From assembly GCF_001612685.1 (NCBI RefSeq), contig NZ_BDAY01000071.1:1-64000 (forward strand): a stretch of DNA of 64,000 bases, in the 5' to 3' direction. This DNA is from Nocardia altamirensis NBRC 108246 (lineage in GTDB: Bacteria > Actinomycetota > Actinomycetes > Mycobacteriales > Mycobacteriaceae). Under the pieces are notes generated by a model. That model saw nothing but the letters and a program-made list of their open reading frames with translations. It had not been told where the DNA came from and ran no database searches. Position numbers and translations under genes: made by a program. Below are positions 52,880 through 60,530 of this stretch, one piece after another; positions within the stretch are counted from its first letter, which is position 1, and every line of letters starts with the position of its first letter.

Positions 52880-53154
52880 CGCGGCGGTGTTTGTGGTCCG
52901 TCTCGGTGGGTGTCGAGATCGGCGACGCCAGCACGACTCGGCCCTTGCGATTGCGCATGGCAATAACTTTCGCTCTCAGCGAAGCGAATTGCCGTGCCGC
53001 TCACCTTAATCGGATGTTAAGAATCGCGTTTTCGATCATGCGCATGTTCATCGAATCGTACGATCTGTCCACCGGTGTGGGTAGGCCGATCATCAGCAGC
53101 CGCTGATCGATCGGTAGCTGGGTTCGACTACCCCTCAGTGAGATAGGAAGAACA

Positions 53155-53424
53155 ATGCGCAGATGTGCAGCAGTCATGGCGGTCGGGTTCGCGATCCTGG
53201 CGCTCGGTGGAATCTCGACTTCGGCAAATGCGGTCGAGTCACGCAGCTACATCCAACCGGCCCCGAGTGGTGAACTTGCTGGTTGGAGGTTCATCGGCTG
53301 GTACAACTCCAACGGCAGGTGCGTCGATGCGGGGCAGCAGTTCCAGCGTGAGCATGCCATTCGAGAGTGGAAGTGCGTGTTCGACAACTCGCATACTCCG
53401 CCGTACGCACTGTGGGGTAAGTAG
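53155..53424 (+). CDS. small secreted Cys-containing protein
   Basis: 89 residues with an AGGAAG RBS. A 24-residue signal peptide ends at SANAVES. The mature part, 60 residues, has two Cys (GRCVDAG and KCVFDN) in a Trp/Tyr-rich context, as in small secreted proteins of actinomycetes. Its stop lies in the first copy of the downstream direct repeat. No family recognised. Confidence 0.65.
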   Translation: MRRCAAVMAVGFAILALGGISTSANAVESRSYIQPAPSGELAGWRFIGWYNSNGRCVDAGQQFQREHAIREWKCVFDNSHTPPYALWGK

Positions 53425-53540
53425 GCGTCGATCGGTGCTACGCACCTTTCGGTAAGTAGGTGTTTATCGGGGTGCGCACCTTTTGGTAAGTGGGCATTCA
53501 ACACGGTGCGCACTTTTCGGTAAGTAGGTTTATCGACCTG
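53416..53540. repeat. four degenerate tandem direct repeats of about 34-35 bases
   Basis: The word GGTAAGT(A/G)GG starts at 53416, 53451, 53485 and 53519 (steps 35, 34, 34) and is followed by similar blocks containing GTGCGCACCTTTT. The run begins inside the 3' end of the small secreted gene. Confidence 0.65.
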
Positions 53541-53809
53541 CGTGCACATCTCGATGAGGAGGGGCTGATCGGCGCTGCGCACTGTGTGGCAAGCAGCGCC
53601 GATCAGGCGAATTTCGGTGAATTGGTTGGCTCGCTCGCGGTGCAACCAAGTCACGACGGCGCCGTCCTCGGGGTAGCACCCGAGGTCGGCGTTCCGGCGG
53701 CTGTCGAATACCGCGGCCGCACAAGGTTTCCCGGCAGCGGGAACGGGTAGCCCGCGCAGCGTTCGAGAAGCGCGTGCCGGAGGCCGGATCGCCGGAAAAC
53801 GCTGTCGCC
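53425..53809. other. intergenic region without a supported gene
   Basis: It contains the tandem repeats to 53540, a perfect hairpin (CTGATCGGCGCTGC at 53565-53578 and GCAGCGCCGATCAG at 53593-53606, loop 14), and then sequence without a convincing gene. The hairpin may end the transcript of the secreted protein. Confidence 0.5.
53565..53606. terminator. 14-base perfect hairpin
   Basis: CTGATCGGCGCTGC and GCAGCGCCGATCAG pair without mismatch across 14 bases; no T-tract. Likely transcription terminator. Confidence 0.6.
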
Positions 53810-54163
53810 CTATGGAAGACGCTGGCCGTGGGGTAGCCCGGGCGAAGGTGCTGCCTGATCGGGCAGCAGTGGACGCATGAAGGTGCGGTCGTAGCGCAGG
53901 ACGCAGCCACTCTCGTCGCGGATCCGGTCGGCGGCGATGAAGTCGGGGTCCTCGCCGAAGCGGGTGCGGTACTGCTCGTAGGCGGCCAGGCTCGGAAAGC
54001 TGAAGAGTGCCATGGCTTTATCGCTGGCGCCCTCGCTCGGCAGGAAGTAGCCGTGGTGCGTGCCGCCGTGCCGGTCGACCAGCTCCATCCACCGCCGGGC
54101 AAAGCGCTCGAAGGAGTCGATCTTCGCCGGATCGATGACGTACTCGACAACACAGGTGATCAT
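53810..54163 (-). CDS. NIPSNAP-family protein
   Basis: 117 residues from ATG 54163. NIPSNAP-type ferredoxin-like fold: ITCVVEYVIDPAKIDSFERFARRWMELVDRHGGTHHGYFLPSEG, with DKAMALFSFPSLAAYEQYR. Small alpha/beta proteins of this group often act near monooxygenases, but no partner is adjacent. It is preceded on the same strand by a degraded copy. Confidence 0.85.
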   Translation of the reverse strand: MITCVVEYVIDPAKIDSFERFARRWMELVDRHGGTHHGYFLPSEGASDKAMALFSFPSLAAYEQYRTRFGEDPDFIAADRIRDESGCVLRYDRTFMRPLLPDQAAPSPGLPHGQRLP

Positions 54164-54204
54164 CGGTCCATCATGCGAGGGTCGGTCGGTGACCGGAAGA
54201 CCCT

Positions 54205-54330
54205 GCGGAACGCGCTGGCGGTGGGGGGTATCCAGGTGAAGTTGCGGCCTGGTCCGGCAGTACGAGGCGCAATAAGCGGTCACACTGCCGGACGCGGCCA
54301 CGGTCGTCGCGGAGCTGGTCGGTGGTGCGA
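54205..54330 (-). pseudogene. decayed copy of a NIPSNAP C-terminus
   Basis: One frame reads DQLRDDRGRVRQCDRLLR ... LPDQAATSPGY, which aligns with DRIRDESGCVLRYDRTFMRP ... LPDQAAPSPGL in the intact NIPSNAP gene. Only the 3' end survives. Confidence 0.55.
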
Positions 54331-55302
54331 TCAAGCCCCGCCGGAGCGCCCGCCGAGTTCGCTCGGGGTGGCCCGGTGCGCGCCACCGAGGGTCTCGTGG
54401 TTGGCGGCGGAACGGGCGCTCGCGCTGCCCGTCGCGGCCGGCGTGGTCTGCCGAGGAGCGGTGCGTCCGCCGCCGGATCCACCGCCGATGAGACCGGCGA
54501 GTCCGCCTGCGGCGCAGGCGATCACGAGGCCGACCGGGAGTGCCCACCATTTCGAGTTCGAGTCGGAGTCATTGCCCTGCGCGGTCGAGTTCTGTTCGCT
54601 GGCGTTGCCCGCGACCACCGAGCCGGGCGCCGCGCCGGGAACGGAGACGTCCAGTCCGCGCAGCTGGTTCGCGATGTCGGGCGGGTTGGTGACAAAGCCG
54701 CCGTCCTGGCTCCAGCGCACCTCGACCGGGGTGCCGTTCTGGCCGCGGAAGGACTGGGAGTAGACGCCGTCGGCGACCATGGTGTCGGTGGCCGGGCTGC
54801 CGAGCACGCCGTCCGTAGCGCGCAGATGCGACCATGCCGTGCGGATCGGACCGCGGACCAGCCATGCGCCGTGCTGCGGGCTCCACTCGATGGTGGCGCC
54901 GTCCTTCGCGGAGAACTCACTGAAGCGGGCCGTGCCCGCAACCGGCGCGTCCGATTCGTCATTGGTCGGGTAACCGATATCGATGGTCGGACCGCCCAGC
55001 GAGAGATATTTGTCGAGGATGGCGCCGTACATCACTTTCGCGCCGGTGTCCGGCGAATAGATTATCTTGCCGCCCTGGTAATCCTGCGCCGCCCCGTTCG
55101 GGCCGAGTTCGTATGGCTCGCCGATCTTTTGGCCGAGCGGCGATGATGTGCCGCCCTTGTCCCGATAATGCGAATCTATCGCGGCATTCGCGTCGGCGGG
55201 CTGCGCCGACGCAGAAGGGCTCAGCAACACTCCAGCGCAGAGTGCGAGGGCGAAGCCGAACACCGCCGTCGTTGCGGACACCGATTGCTTCCAACGTGTC
55301 AT
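54331..55302 (-). CDS. LGFP-repeat secreted or membrane-anchored protein
   Basis: 323 residues. GAGGAG lies about 12 bases before the ATG. A signal peptide of 33 residues ends in SASAQPAD. Four to five LGFP-type repeats follow (SPLGQKIGEPYELG, GYPTNDESDAP, VLGSPATDTM and similar), then a hydrophobic segment near 250-275 (WALPVGLVIACAAGGLAGLIGGG) and an Ala/Thr tail. LGFP repeats occur in cell-wall-linked proteins of mycolate bacteria, suggesting binding to arabinogalactan or mycolates. Confidence 0.9.
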   Translation of the reverse strand: MTRWKQSVSATTAVFGFALALCAGVLLSPSASAQPADANAAIDSHYRDKGGTSSPLGQKIGEPYELGPNGAAQDYQGGKIIYSPDTGAKVMYGAILDKYLSLGGPTIDIGYPTNDESDAPVAGTARFSEFSAKDGATIEWSPQHGAWLVRGPIRTAWSHLRATDGVLGSPATDTMVADGVYSQSFRGQNGTPVEVRWSQDGGFVTNPPDIANQLRGLDVSVPGAAPGSVVAGNASEQNSTAQGNDSDSNSKWWALPVGLVIACAAGGLAGLIGGGSGGGRTAPRQTTPAATGSASARSAANHETLGGAHRATPSELGGRSGGA

Positions 55303-55406
55303 CGAAATACTCCTCACAAGGGTCGACATGGCTATCGCTTGCGGGCAACTTCGAAAAGACGATTCGACCGGATATCGGCTGTGCCGAATGGGTGATCGAC
55401 GGTCGG

Positions 55407-55667
55407 TCAGTGTGCCTGGTCGGCTTTGGCCTTCGTGACGAAGCCGAGCACCGCGGACACCACAGCGCCGACAACGCCGCCGCCCGCGACCTGGGCAAGT
55501 ATCTGGCCGAAGTCGAGACCGCTGCTGGCCGCAGCCTGAATGATCGCTCCGGTGACGCCGCCGCCGACCGCGCCGGCCGCACCGTTCACCACCGGGCCGA
55601 GCGGGTTCTTCGCGCCACCGATGCCGCCGCCGACCACACCGCCGAGCAGACCCAAGAGCCACTCCAT
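55407..55667 (-). CDS. small Gly-rich membrane protein
   Basis: 86 residues from an ATG with a strong AAGGAGG four bases upstream. It is composed of Gly/Ala-rich stretches (LLGGVVGGGIGGAKNPLG, GAAGAVGGGVTGAIIQAA, VAGGGVVGAVVSAVLG), typical of Gly-zipper membrane proteins. Function unknown; co-directional with the LGFP gene. Confidence 0.75.
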   Translation of the reverse strand: MEWLLGLLGGVVGGGIGGAKNPLGPVVNGAAGAVGGGVTGAIIQAAASSGLDFGQILAQVAGGGVVGAVVSAVLGFVTKAKADQAH

Positions 55668-56223
55668 GCTTCCTCCTTCAGACGTGCCGGACGTTGCGTA
55701 CCTGACGATAACGACAGTTCCGGGGAACCGTCGGCGATTGGACTTTCGCTCGTCCTCATCGCGGAAGACGCGCCGCGAAAACATTCCGCATCGAGCGGAA
55801 TTGCTGGCCCGTGTCGAATGCCCCGAAGTCGAGTTGGCAAACTTGAGGCACAAGATTGTCCGCACTATCGATTTCCCGGCTACGTAGTTCGGCAGCGCGA
55901 CCGTGGGATACCTCGCTGTCGAGGTAACGAAAGGAGATCCGATGATCATCGATATGGTCGTGCAGTGGTATCGCTTCCTACGGAAACATCGATAGGTGTC
56001 GCGCCGCCCGGTCACGACGGTGTTTCCGGATCGGCGCGGACGGACTTCGATGATTGATCTCGCCGACCGCGATTAGATCGCTGGATTTGGGTAGATCTTC
56101 AGGTGCATCACATTGTGCTCGTTTTCCCGGGTCGTCCGCTGCCCGCTCGCCGAGCGGACCCGTGGCGGCCCGCAGCAGACACCGGCCGTGCGGCCGGGTC
56201 ATGGCCAGGAAAGGAGAACTGTC
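55668..56223. other. 556-base intergenic region containing a possible 17-aa ORF
   Basis: Beyond the 17-residue ORF at 55942 I see no gene-like reading. It separates the minus-strand Gly-rich gene from the plus-strand LysM-like gene. Confidence 0.5.
55942..55995 (+). CDS. possible 17-residue peptide
   Basis: Reads MIIDMVVQWYRFLRKHR, with AAGGAG ending six bases before the ATG. A hydrophobic half precedes a basic tail, as in small membrane-active or leader peptides. Its strong RBS is the main support; no homolog is assumed. Confidence 0.4.
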   Translation: MIIDMVVQWYRFLRKHR

Positions 56224-56475
56224 ATGTACCGCAATCGGATCGTCGCCCTCCTGGGTGGCGCTGTGCTCGCCGGCGCAACGGTGCTCGTCGTGAGCGCACC
56301 GGCCGACGCGACGCCGAAACCGAACTGCCAGACGTCGATCACCGCGGGCGACGGCGAGAACGCGGCGGCGGTCGCCGCCAGGGGCGGCGTCGATCTGCCG
56401 AAGGTGATGGATCTGAACGTCGACCTCGACGCGAACGCACCGCTGGCGGCAGGCACCGCCGTGTGCATCGCCTGA
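56224..56475 (+). CDS. small secreted LysM-like protein
   Basis: 83 residues. AGGAGA precedes the ATG by about six bases. Signal peptide of about 29 residues (AVLAGATVLVVSAPADA). The mature 54 residues recall a LysM fold (TAGDGENAAAVAARGGVDLPKVMDLN ... LAAGTAVCI), although no glycan-binding evidence exists. A large hairpin follows the stop. Confidence 0.65.
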   Translation: MYRNRIVALLGGAVLAGATVLVVSAPADATPKPNCQTSITAGDGENAAAVAARGGVDLPKVMDLNVDLDANAPLAAGTAVCIA

Positions 56476-56512
56476 TCTGGACAGCGCGAAACGCCTTGTC
56501 CCGGTACGCATA

Positions 56513-56550
56513 ACGGCGTCACCCGCGGCCATCGCCGCGGGTGACGCCGT
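56513..56550. terminator. 16-base perfect bidirectional hairpin
   Basis: ACGGCGTCACCCGCGG (56513-56528) and CCGCGGGTGACGCCGT (56535-56550) pair fully with a six-base loop, between the convergent LysM-like and DUF4189 genes. Confidence 0.8.
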
Positions 56551-56566
56551 GCCGGTCGTTGGTGGG

Positions 56567-57682
56567 CTAGTCCTTAGCGCACTTCGACCAGAACTCGAAC
56601 GGGCCGCGCACGTTCCAGTTGTTCTGAGCCGTGGCCTGGGCCTTGTTCTGCGCCTCGGTGACCGTCGCACCCCAGGCGGAACCCCAGCCGTTGTTCTGGC
56701 CGAAGGCCATGGCCACACAGCCGTCACTCGACCAGACCGGCTCCTGGCAGCCGCCGCCACAGGCGGTCAGTGCCTGGAGCGAGGCGACTTCCTGGCCGAT
56801 CGAGCTACGCGCCCAATGGACTTGGTTGGTGGCCTCGTTGTAGGTGGCGGCGATCCAGACGCTGGCCGGCTTCACCGGCGTGGCGGAGGTGGTGGTCGGG
56901 GACGTCGTGGTTCGCCTGGTGCTCGGCGCTGAGCTCGTCCCGGTTCCGGGGGGCGTGCCGAGCTCCGAGGGCAGGCTCAGGATGCTGGAAGCGATGACGC
57001 TTGCCTCCTGGTCCCGGTTCTTGGCGTTGGACTTGATCACCTTCAAGCCGATGATGCCGCCGATGACGAGCAACGCGACCAGGATCGAGCCGATGATGCC
57101 GAGGACCTTCTTGCCTGCACCACCGCCGCCCGAGCCGGGTCCGTGCGGACCGTGTGGCGGCGGAAAGGGCGGTTGACCGTGGCCGCCCTGGAAAGGCTGT
57201 CCGTAGGGATCGTTCGGTCCCTGTCCATACGGTTGGCCTTGCTGGTAGGGCTGGTTCTGCGCGTAGGGCTGACCGGGGCCCGGTGTGTAGGGCTGCGCAT
57301 ACGGCTGGCCGGGACCCTGCTGGTAGGGCTGCTGCTGGTACTGCGGTGGGTACTGCTGCGCGTTCGGGTGGTAGGGCTGGCCGTACGACGGATCGGGCTG
57401 ACTCAACGGGTTGAGCTGGGTCGGGTCCGCCTGATTGACCGGGTTGAGCTGGGTCGGGTCCGCCTGATTGACCGGGTTGAGCTGGGTCGGATCCGCCTGA
57501 TTGACCGGGTTGAGCTGGGTCGGGTCGGCCTGACTGAGCGGGTTGAGCTGCGTCGGGTCGGCCTGATTCACCGGGTTCAGTTGCGTCGGGTCCGTGCGCT
57601 GATGGCCGGGGCTCTGCCCGTCTTGTGGTGGCCAGCCCTGCTGAGCTCGCGGATCGTTCGGCTGCCCGGGTGGGTATGACAT
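56567..57682 (-). CDS. DUF4189-type protein with a long Pro/Gln-rich repeat region
   Basis: 371 residues. The N-terminus to about residue 200 is low-complexity, with six 11-residue repeats (DPTQLNPVNQA-type) at residues 31-96 followed by QPY/GQP runs. A TM helix follows near residue 205 (VLGIIGSILVALLVIGGIIGL). The C-terminal ~100 residues match DUF4189 (VWIAATYNEATNQVHWARS, CVAMAFGQNN), with Cys in CGGGCQ. Likely anchored with the domain outside. Convergent with the LysM-like gene. Confidence 0.88.
   Translation of the reverse strand: MSYPPGQPNDPRAQQGWPPQDGQSPGHQRTDPTQLNPVNQADPTQLNPLSQADPTQLNPVNQADPTQLNPVNQADPTQLNPVNQADPTQLNPLSQPDPSYGQPYHPNAQQYPPQYQQQPYQQGPGQPYAQPYTPGPGQPYAQNQPYQQGQPYGQGPNDPYGQPFQGGHGQPPFPPPHGPHGPGSGGGGAGKKVLGIIGSILVALLVIGGIIGLKVIKSNAKNRDQEASVIASSILSLPSELGTPPGTGTSSAPSTRRTTTSPTTTSATPVKPASVWIAATYNEATNQVHWARSSIGQEVASLQALTACGGGCQEPVWSSDGCVAMAFGQNNGWGSAWGATVTEAQNKAQATAQNNWNVRGPFEFWSKCAKD
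57395..57592 (-). repeat. six tandem 33-base coding repeats
   Basis: Each repeat encodes DPTQLNP(V/L)(N/S)Q(A/P). The copies differ at a few positions. A candidate VNTR in the N-terminal region of the DUF4189 protein. Confidence 0.85.
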
Positions 57683-57746
57683 GCGCCCCCGCTGTCGGTC
57701 GTCTCGATTAAGGCCGAGTAAGAGTATCGGGTTGATGCGACATCGG

Positions 57747-57768
57747 GTGCCCCCGTCAATGGGGGCAC
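57747..57768. promoter_or_regulatory. hairpin/palindrome between divergent genes
   Basis: GTGCCCCC (57747-57754) and GGGGGCAC (57761-57768) pair perfectly with a six-base spacer, in the divergent upstream region of the DUF4189 gene and the next plus-strand gene. Confidence 0.4.
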
Positions 57769-57901
57769 TGGTACCAGTATCCGAGGCGTTCGGCACGAAC
57801 CCGTGGCACGACGTGCATGTCTACCGCGGGTGCGCGGGTGGCACATATATGTTCGTATGGCACGTATTTCCTGCCACCGGTCGTGCAGAAAGCGGGGCGC
57901 G

Positions 57902-58459
57902 ATGCACTGGGACCAGATGACCGCCACGCCCGAAGACCTTCGGGAGCGCGCGACGCGGGCGCGCCGCGGTGTCGGGCAGACGGGCGTGCTCGAGGCAATC
58001 ATCGACGCGGCGTACGGCACCTGGCTCGGCGCCATCGGCATCGATGGCCGCGGCACCGTGGAATTGCGGATGCATCTTGCCGGGCGGTATCGCCTCACCG
58101 TCGTCGTCACCAGCGCCGGAAAACTCGATCTCGTTCAGTTGATCGGCCCCACCACCGAACACGTGTTGTCGCCGAAGCCGTCGGCCAGGCGCGGCTGGGA
58201 CAACACCCAGGAGATGCCGAAACCGCCAGAGTGGCTCGACTACGTGGTCGGCTGGGTGATGCTCGCGAACGAGGAAGTGGATCAACGCGCGGTGATCGAG
58301 TGGCGATTGTCCGGCGCGGATCGCAAACTCGCCGCGATGGACGACACGATCGACAGTCTGCGCGCCAGTCTGCTGGAACGCGAACAACTCCGGGCCGAAC
58401 TGGCGGCCGAGGTCGCGGGGCTCCAAGCCGAGCTCGAGTATCTCGGCACCGACGATTGA
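57902..58459 (+). CDS. hypothetical protein with C-terminal coiled coil
   Basis: 185 residues from ATG 57902. An alpha/beta-looking first 130 residues (GVLEAIIDAAYGTWLGAIGIDGRGTVELRM) is followed by a coiled-coil (DRKLAAMDDTIDSLRASLLEREQLRAELAAEVAGLQAELEYL). No signal or TM. Not recognised. Confidence 0.6.
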   Translation: MHWDQMTATPEDLRERATRARRGVGQTGVLEAIIDAAYGTWLGAIGIDGRGTVELRMHLAGRYRLTVVVTSAGKLDLVQLIGPTTEHVLSPKPSARRGWDNTQEMPKPPEWLDYVVGWVMLANEEVDQRAVIEWRLSGADRKLAAMDDTIDSLRASLLEREQLRAELAAEVAGLQAELEYLGTDD

Positions 58460-58478
58460 CGGTGGGGCCGCGGCGGAT

Positions 58479-59783
58479 TCAGCTCTTCGGCGGCAGCTGG
58501 AAGCCCACTTCGGCACCGCCGTCCGGGTTTTCGGCGGCGAAGACGGTGCCGTGGTGCGTGGTGATGATGTCGTGGACGATGGACAGCCCGAGCCCGGATC
58601 CCGGTGTGGAGCGGGTGGTTTCGGCGCGGTAGAAGCGGTCGAACACCGCGTTCCGGTCGGCAGGATCGATGCCGGATCCCTTGTCGCGCACCGAAAGCCG
58701 GGTCTTGCGCACGTGGATGTGGATCGGGGTTTCGGCCGGGCTGTACTTGACGGCATTGTCGAGCAGGTTGTCGACGCACCGGGACAGTGCTTGGGGTCGT
58801 GCGACTACCGCGGCCGGATGGTCGGTGGTGAGGGTGATGGCGCGGCCGGTGCGGCTGCGGAAGCGTTGGGCGCGATCCTCGGCCAGTTCGACCAGATCGA
58901 CCTCGGCGGCCGGTTCGGCGGTGTGCTGGTCGGTGGCGAGGTCGACGAGCTCGGCGACCAACGCGTCCAGCGCCTTGGCTTCCTGGACCAGCGTGTCCAA
59001 GACCTTGGTCTCGTCCTCGGGGCTCAGCTTGCCGCGCGCGCGTTGCAGCAGTTCGGCACTGCCGCGGACCGAGGTCAACGGGGTGCGGAGTTCGTGGCTG
59101 GCGTCTTGGACGAGGCGCTGCTGTTGCATACGTGAATAGCGCAGCGCCGCAAGCATGGTGTTGAAGCTGTGGGTGAGATCGCCGACCTCATCGGTGCCGG
59201 ACCGGGGCAGTGGCGTGGTCAGGTCCTGGGTGTCGCTGATCCGTCGGGCTGCTGCGGCCAGCCTGCGCATCGGCCGGAGGATCCTGCCGATCATCAGCCA
59301 GCTGAACAGTGCCGCGGACAAGGCCGCGATGAGGGTGACCCACGTTGTGCTCCAGAGGAATTCGTCGTCGACGCGCTCGACCTCGGCGTAGTTCTGGCTG
59401 ACCATCACCGCGCCGCCGTTCGGGCGGGCTTTGGTGAGGACCCCGTAGGTCACGCCGTCGACGACGATGTTGTTCTCGGCCGAGCCCTGACCGGCGCGGG
59501 CGATCGCACGGTCCTCGTCGGTGACCGGAATCGGCGGACGTCCCGGCGTCAACGGCTGGACGGTGCCGTCGGGGAGCACCAGCTGTTCGGTCATGTCGGG
59601 CCGGACCGGCAGCGGTGCCGCAGCAGTGAGGATCGCCAGCACCGTGTCGGCCCGATCGGTGAGACCGCGATCGACCTGGGCCGCGACCAGCGGGGCCACC
59701 GACTGGTATGAGCTGATCATGGTGGCGAGGATCGCGGCGACGATCGCCGTCACGGCAACGACAGTAATTTTGGTGCGCAGCAT
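58479..59783 (-). CDS. sensor histidine kinase (MprB-like)
   Basis: 434 residues. TM helix near 5-27, sensor loop, second TM near 145-165, HAMP (GRILRPMRRLAAAARRISDTQDL). Dimerisation domain has SHELRTPLTSVRGSAELL with the phosphoacceptor His, and the ATPase domain has DNLLDNAVKYSPAETP and GSGLGLSIVHDII. Its ATG overlaps the stop of the response regulator (TGATG). Likely regulates envelope stress functions like MprB. Confidence 0.92.
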   Translation of the reverse strand: MLRTKITVVAVTAIVAAILATMISSYQSVAPLVAAQVDRGLTDRADTVLAILTAAAPLPVRPDMTEQLVLPDGTVQPLTPGRPPIPVTDEDRAIARAGQGSAENNIVVDGVTYGVLTKARPNGGAVMVSQNYAEVERVDDEFLWSTTWVTLIAALSAALFSWLMIGRILRPMRRLAAAARRISDTQDLTTPLPRSGTDEVGDLTHSFNTMLAALRYSRMQQQRLVQDASHELRTPLTSVRGSAELLQRARGKLSPEDETKVLDTLVQEAKALDALVAELVDLATDQHTAEPAAEVDLVELAEDRAQRFRSRTGRAITLTTDHPAAVVARPQALSRCVDNLLDNAVKYSPAETPIHIHVRKTRLSVRDKGSGIDPADRNAVFDRFYRAETTRSTPGSGLGLSIVHDIITTHHGTVFAAENPDGGAEVGFQLPPKS

Positions 59784-60517
59784 CACTTGGCCCGCACCGT
59801 GAAGCCGACGTTGCGCACCGTGTGAATCAGCCGAGATTGCCCGTGCTGCTCGGTCTTTCGGCGTAGATAGCCGATATAGACGTCGAGCGAACGGGATTCG
59901 GTGTCGAAGTCGTATCCCCAAATGTGCTCGTAGATCTGGCCTCTGGTGAGGACGACGCGTTCGTTGCGGAGCAGCAGCTCGAGCACCTCGAACTCGGTGC
60001 GGGTCAACTCGATCGGCTGCCCGCCCCGATGCACCTCCCTGGTCGCCGGATCCAGGGTGAGGTCGGCGACCGCGAGAATCCCGCTGTCGGCCGGAGTGTC
60101 GGGTGCGCTGCGCCGCAGCAGGGCGCGGATGCGCGCCAACAACTCTTCGGTGTCGAACGGCTTCGGCAGATAGTCGTCGGCGCCCGCGTCGAGGCCGGCC
60201 ACCCGGTCGCCGACCTGGTGCCGCGCGGTGAGCACCAGGATCGGCAACCGGTCGCCGCGGCGGCGGAGCAGCCTGCACAGCGACAGTCCGTCCAGCCGCG
60301 GCATGACCACATCCACCACCGCCAGATCGGGACGTTCCAGCTCGAGCAGCTCGAGCGCCTGCTGCCCGTCCTCGGCGACCCGCACCTGGTATCCCTCGAA
60401 GCGCAGGAGCTGGTCGAGGGTGCTGCGGACGTTCGGGTCGTCCTCGACGACGAGCACCGACGGCGCGGGTAATGCCGATTTCATGGGATCATTCTGGCTA
60501 GCAGTGGTGGTAGTCAT
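59783..60517 (-). CDS. response regulator (OmpR/PhoB, MprA-like)
   Basis: 244 residues; ATG 60517 or an internal ATG at 60484. Receiver domain with acidic pocket VVEDDPNV, phosphoacceptor in AVVDVVMPRLDGLSLCRLL, Lys in YLPKPFDTEELL. C-terminal winged HTH: LTRTEFEVLELLLRNERVVLTRGQIYEHIWGYDF. Starts 13 bases after the lipoprotein hydrolase stop, so likely one transcript. Confidence 0.93.
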   Translation of the reverse strand: MTTTTASQNDPMKSALPAPSVLVVEDDPNVRSTLDQLLRFEGYQVRVAEDGQQALELLELERPDLAVVDVVMPRLDGLSLCRLLRRRGDRLPILVLTARHQVGDRVAGLDAGADDYLPKPFDTEELLARIRALLRRSAPDTPADSGILAVADLTLDPATREVHRGGQPIELTRTEFEVLELLLRNERVVLTRGQIYEHIWGYDFDTESRSLDVYIGYLRRKTEQHGQSRLIHTVRNVGFTVRAK

Positions 60518-60530
60518 GCGGGGAGGCCGG

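Noticed and set aside
53416..53540. CRISPR array
   Set aside because: Repeats are contiguous, degenerate and not separated by unique spacers, and no cas genes exist in the window.
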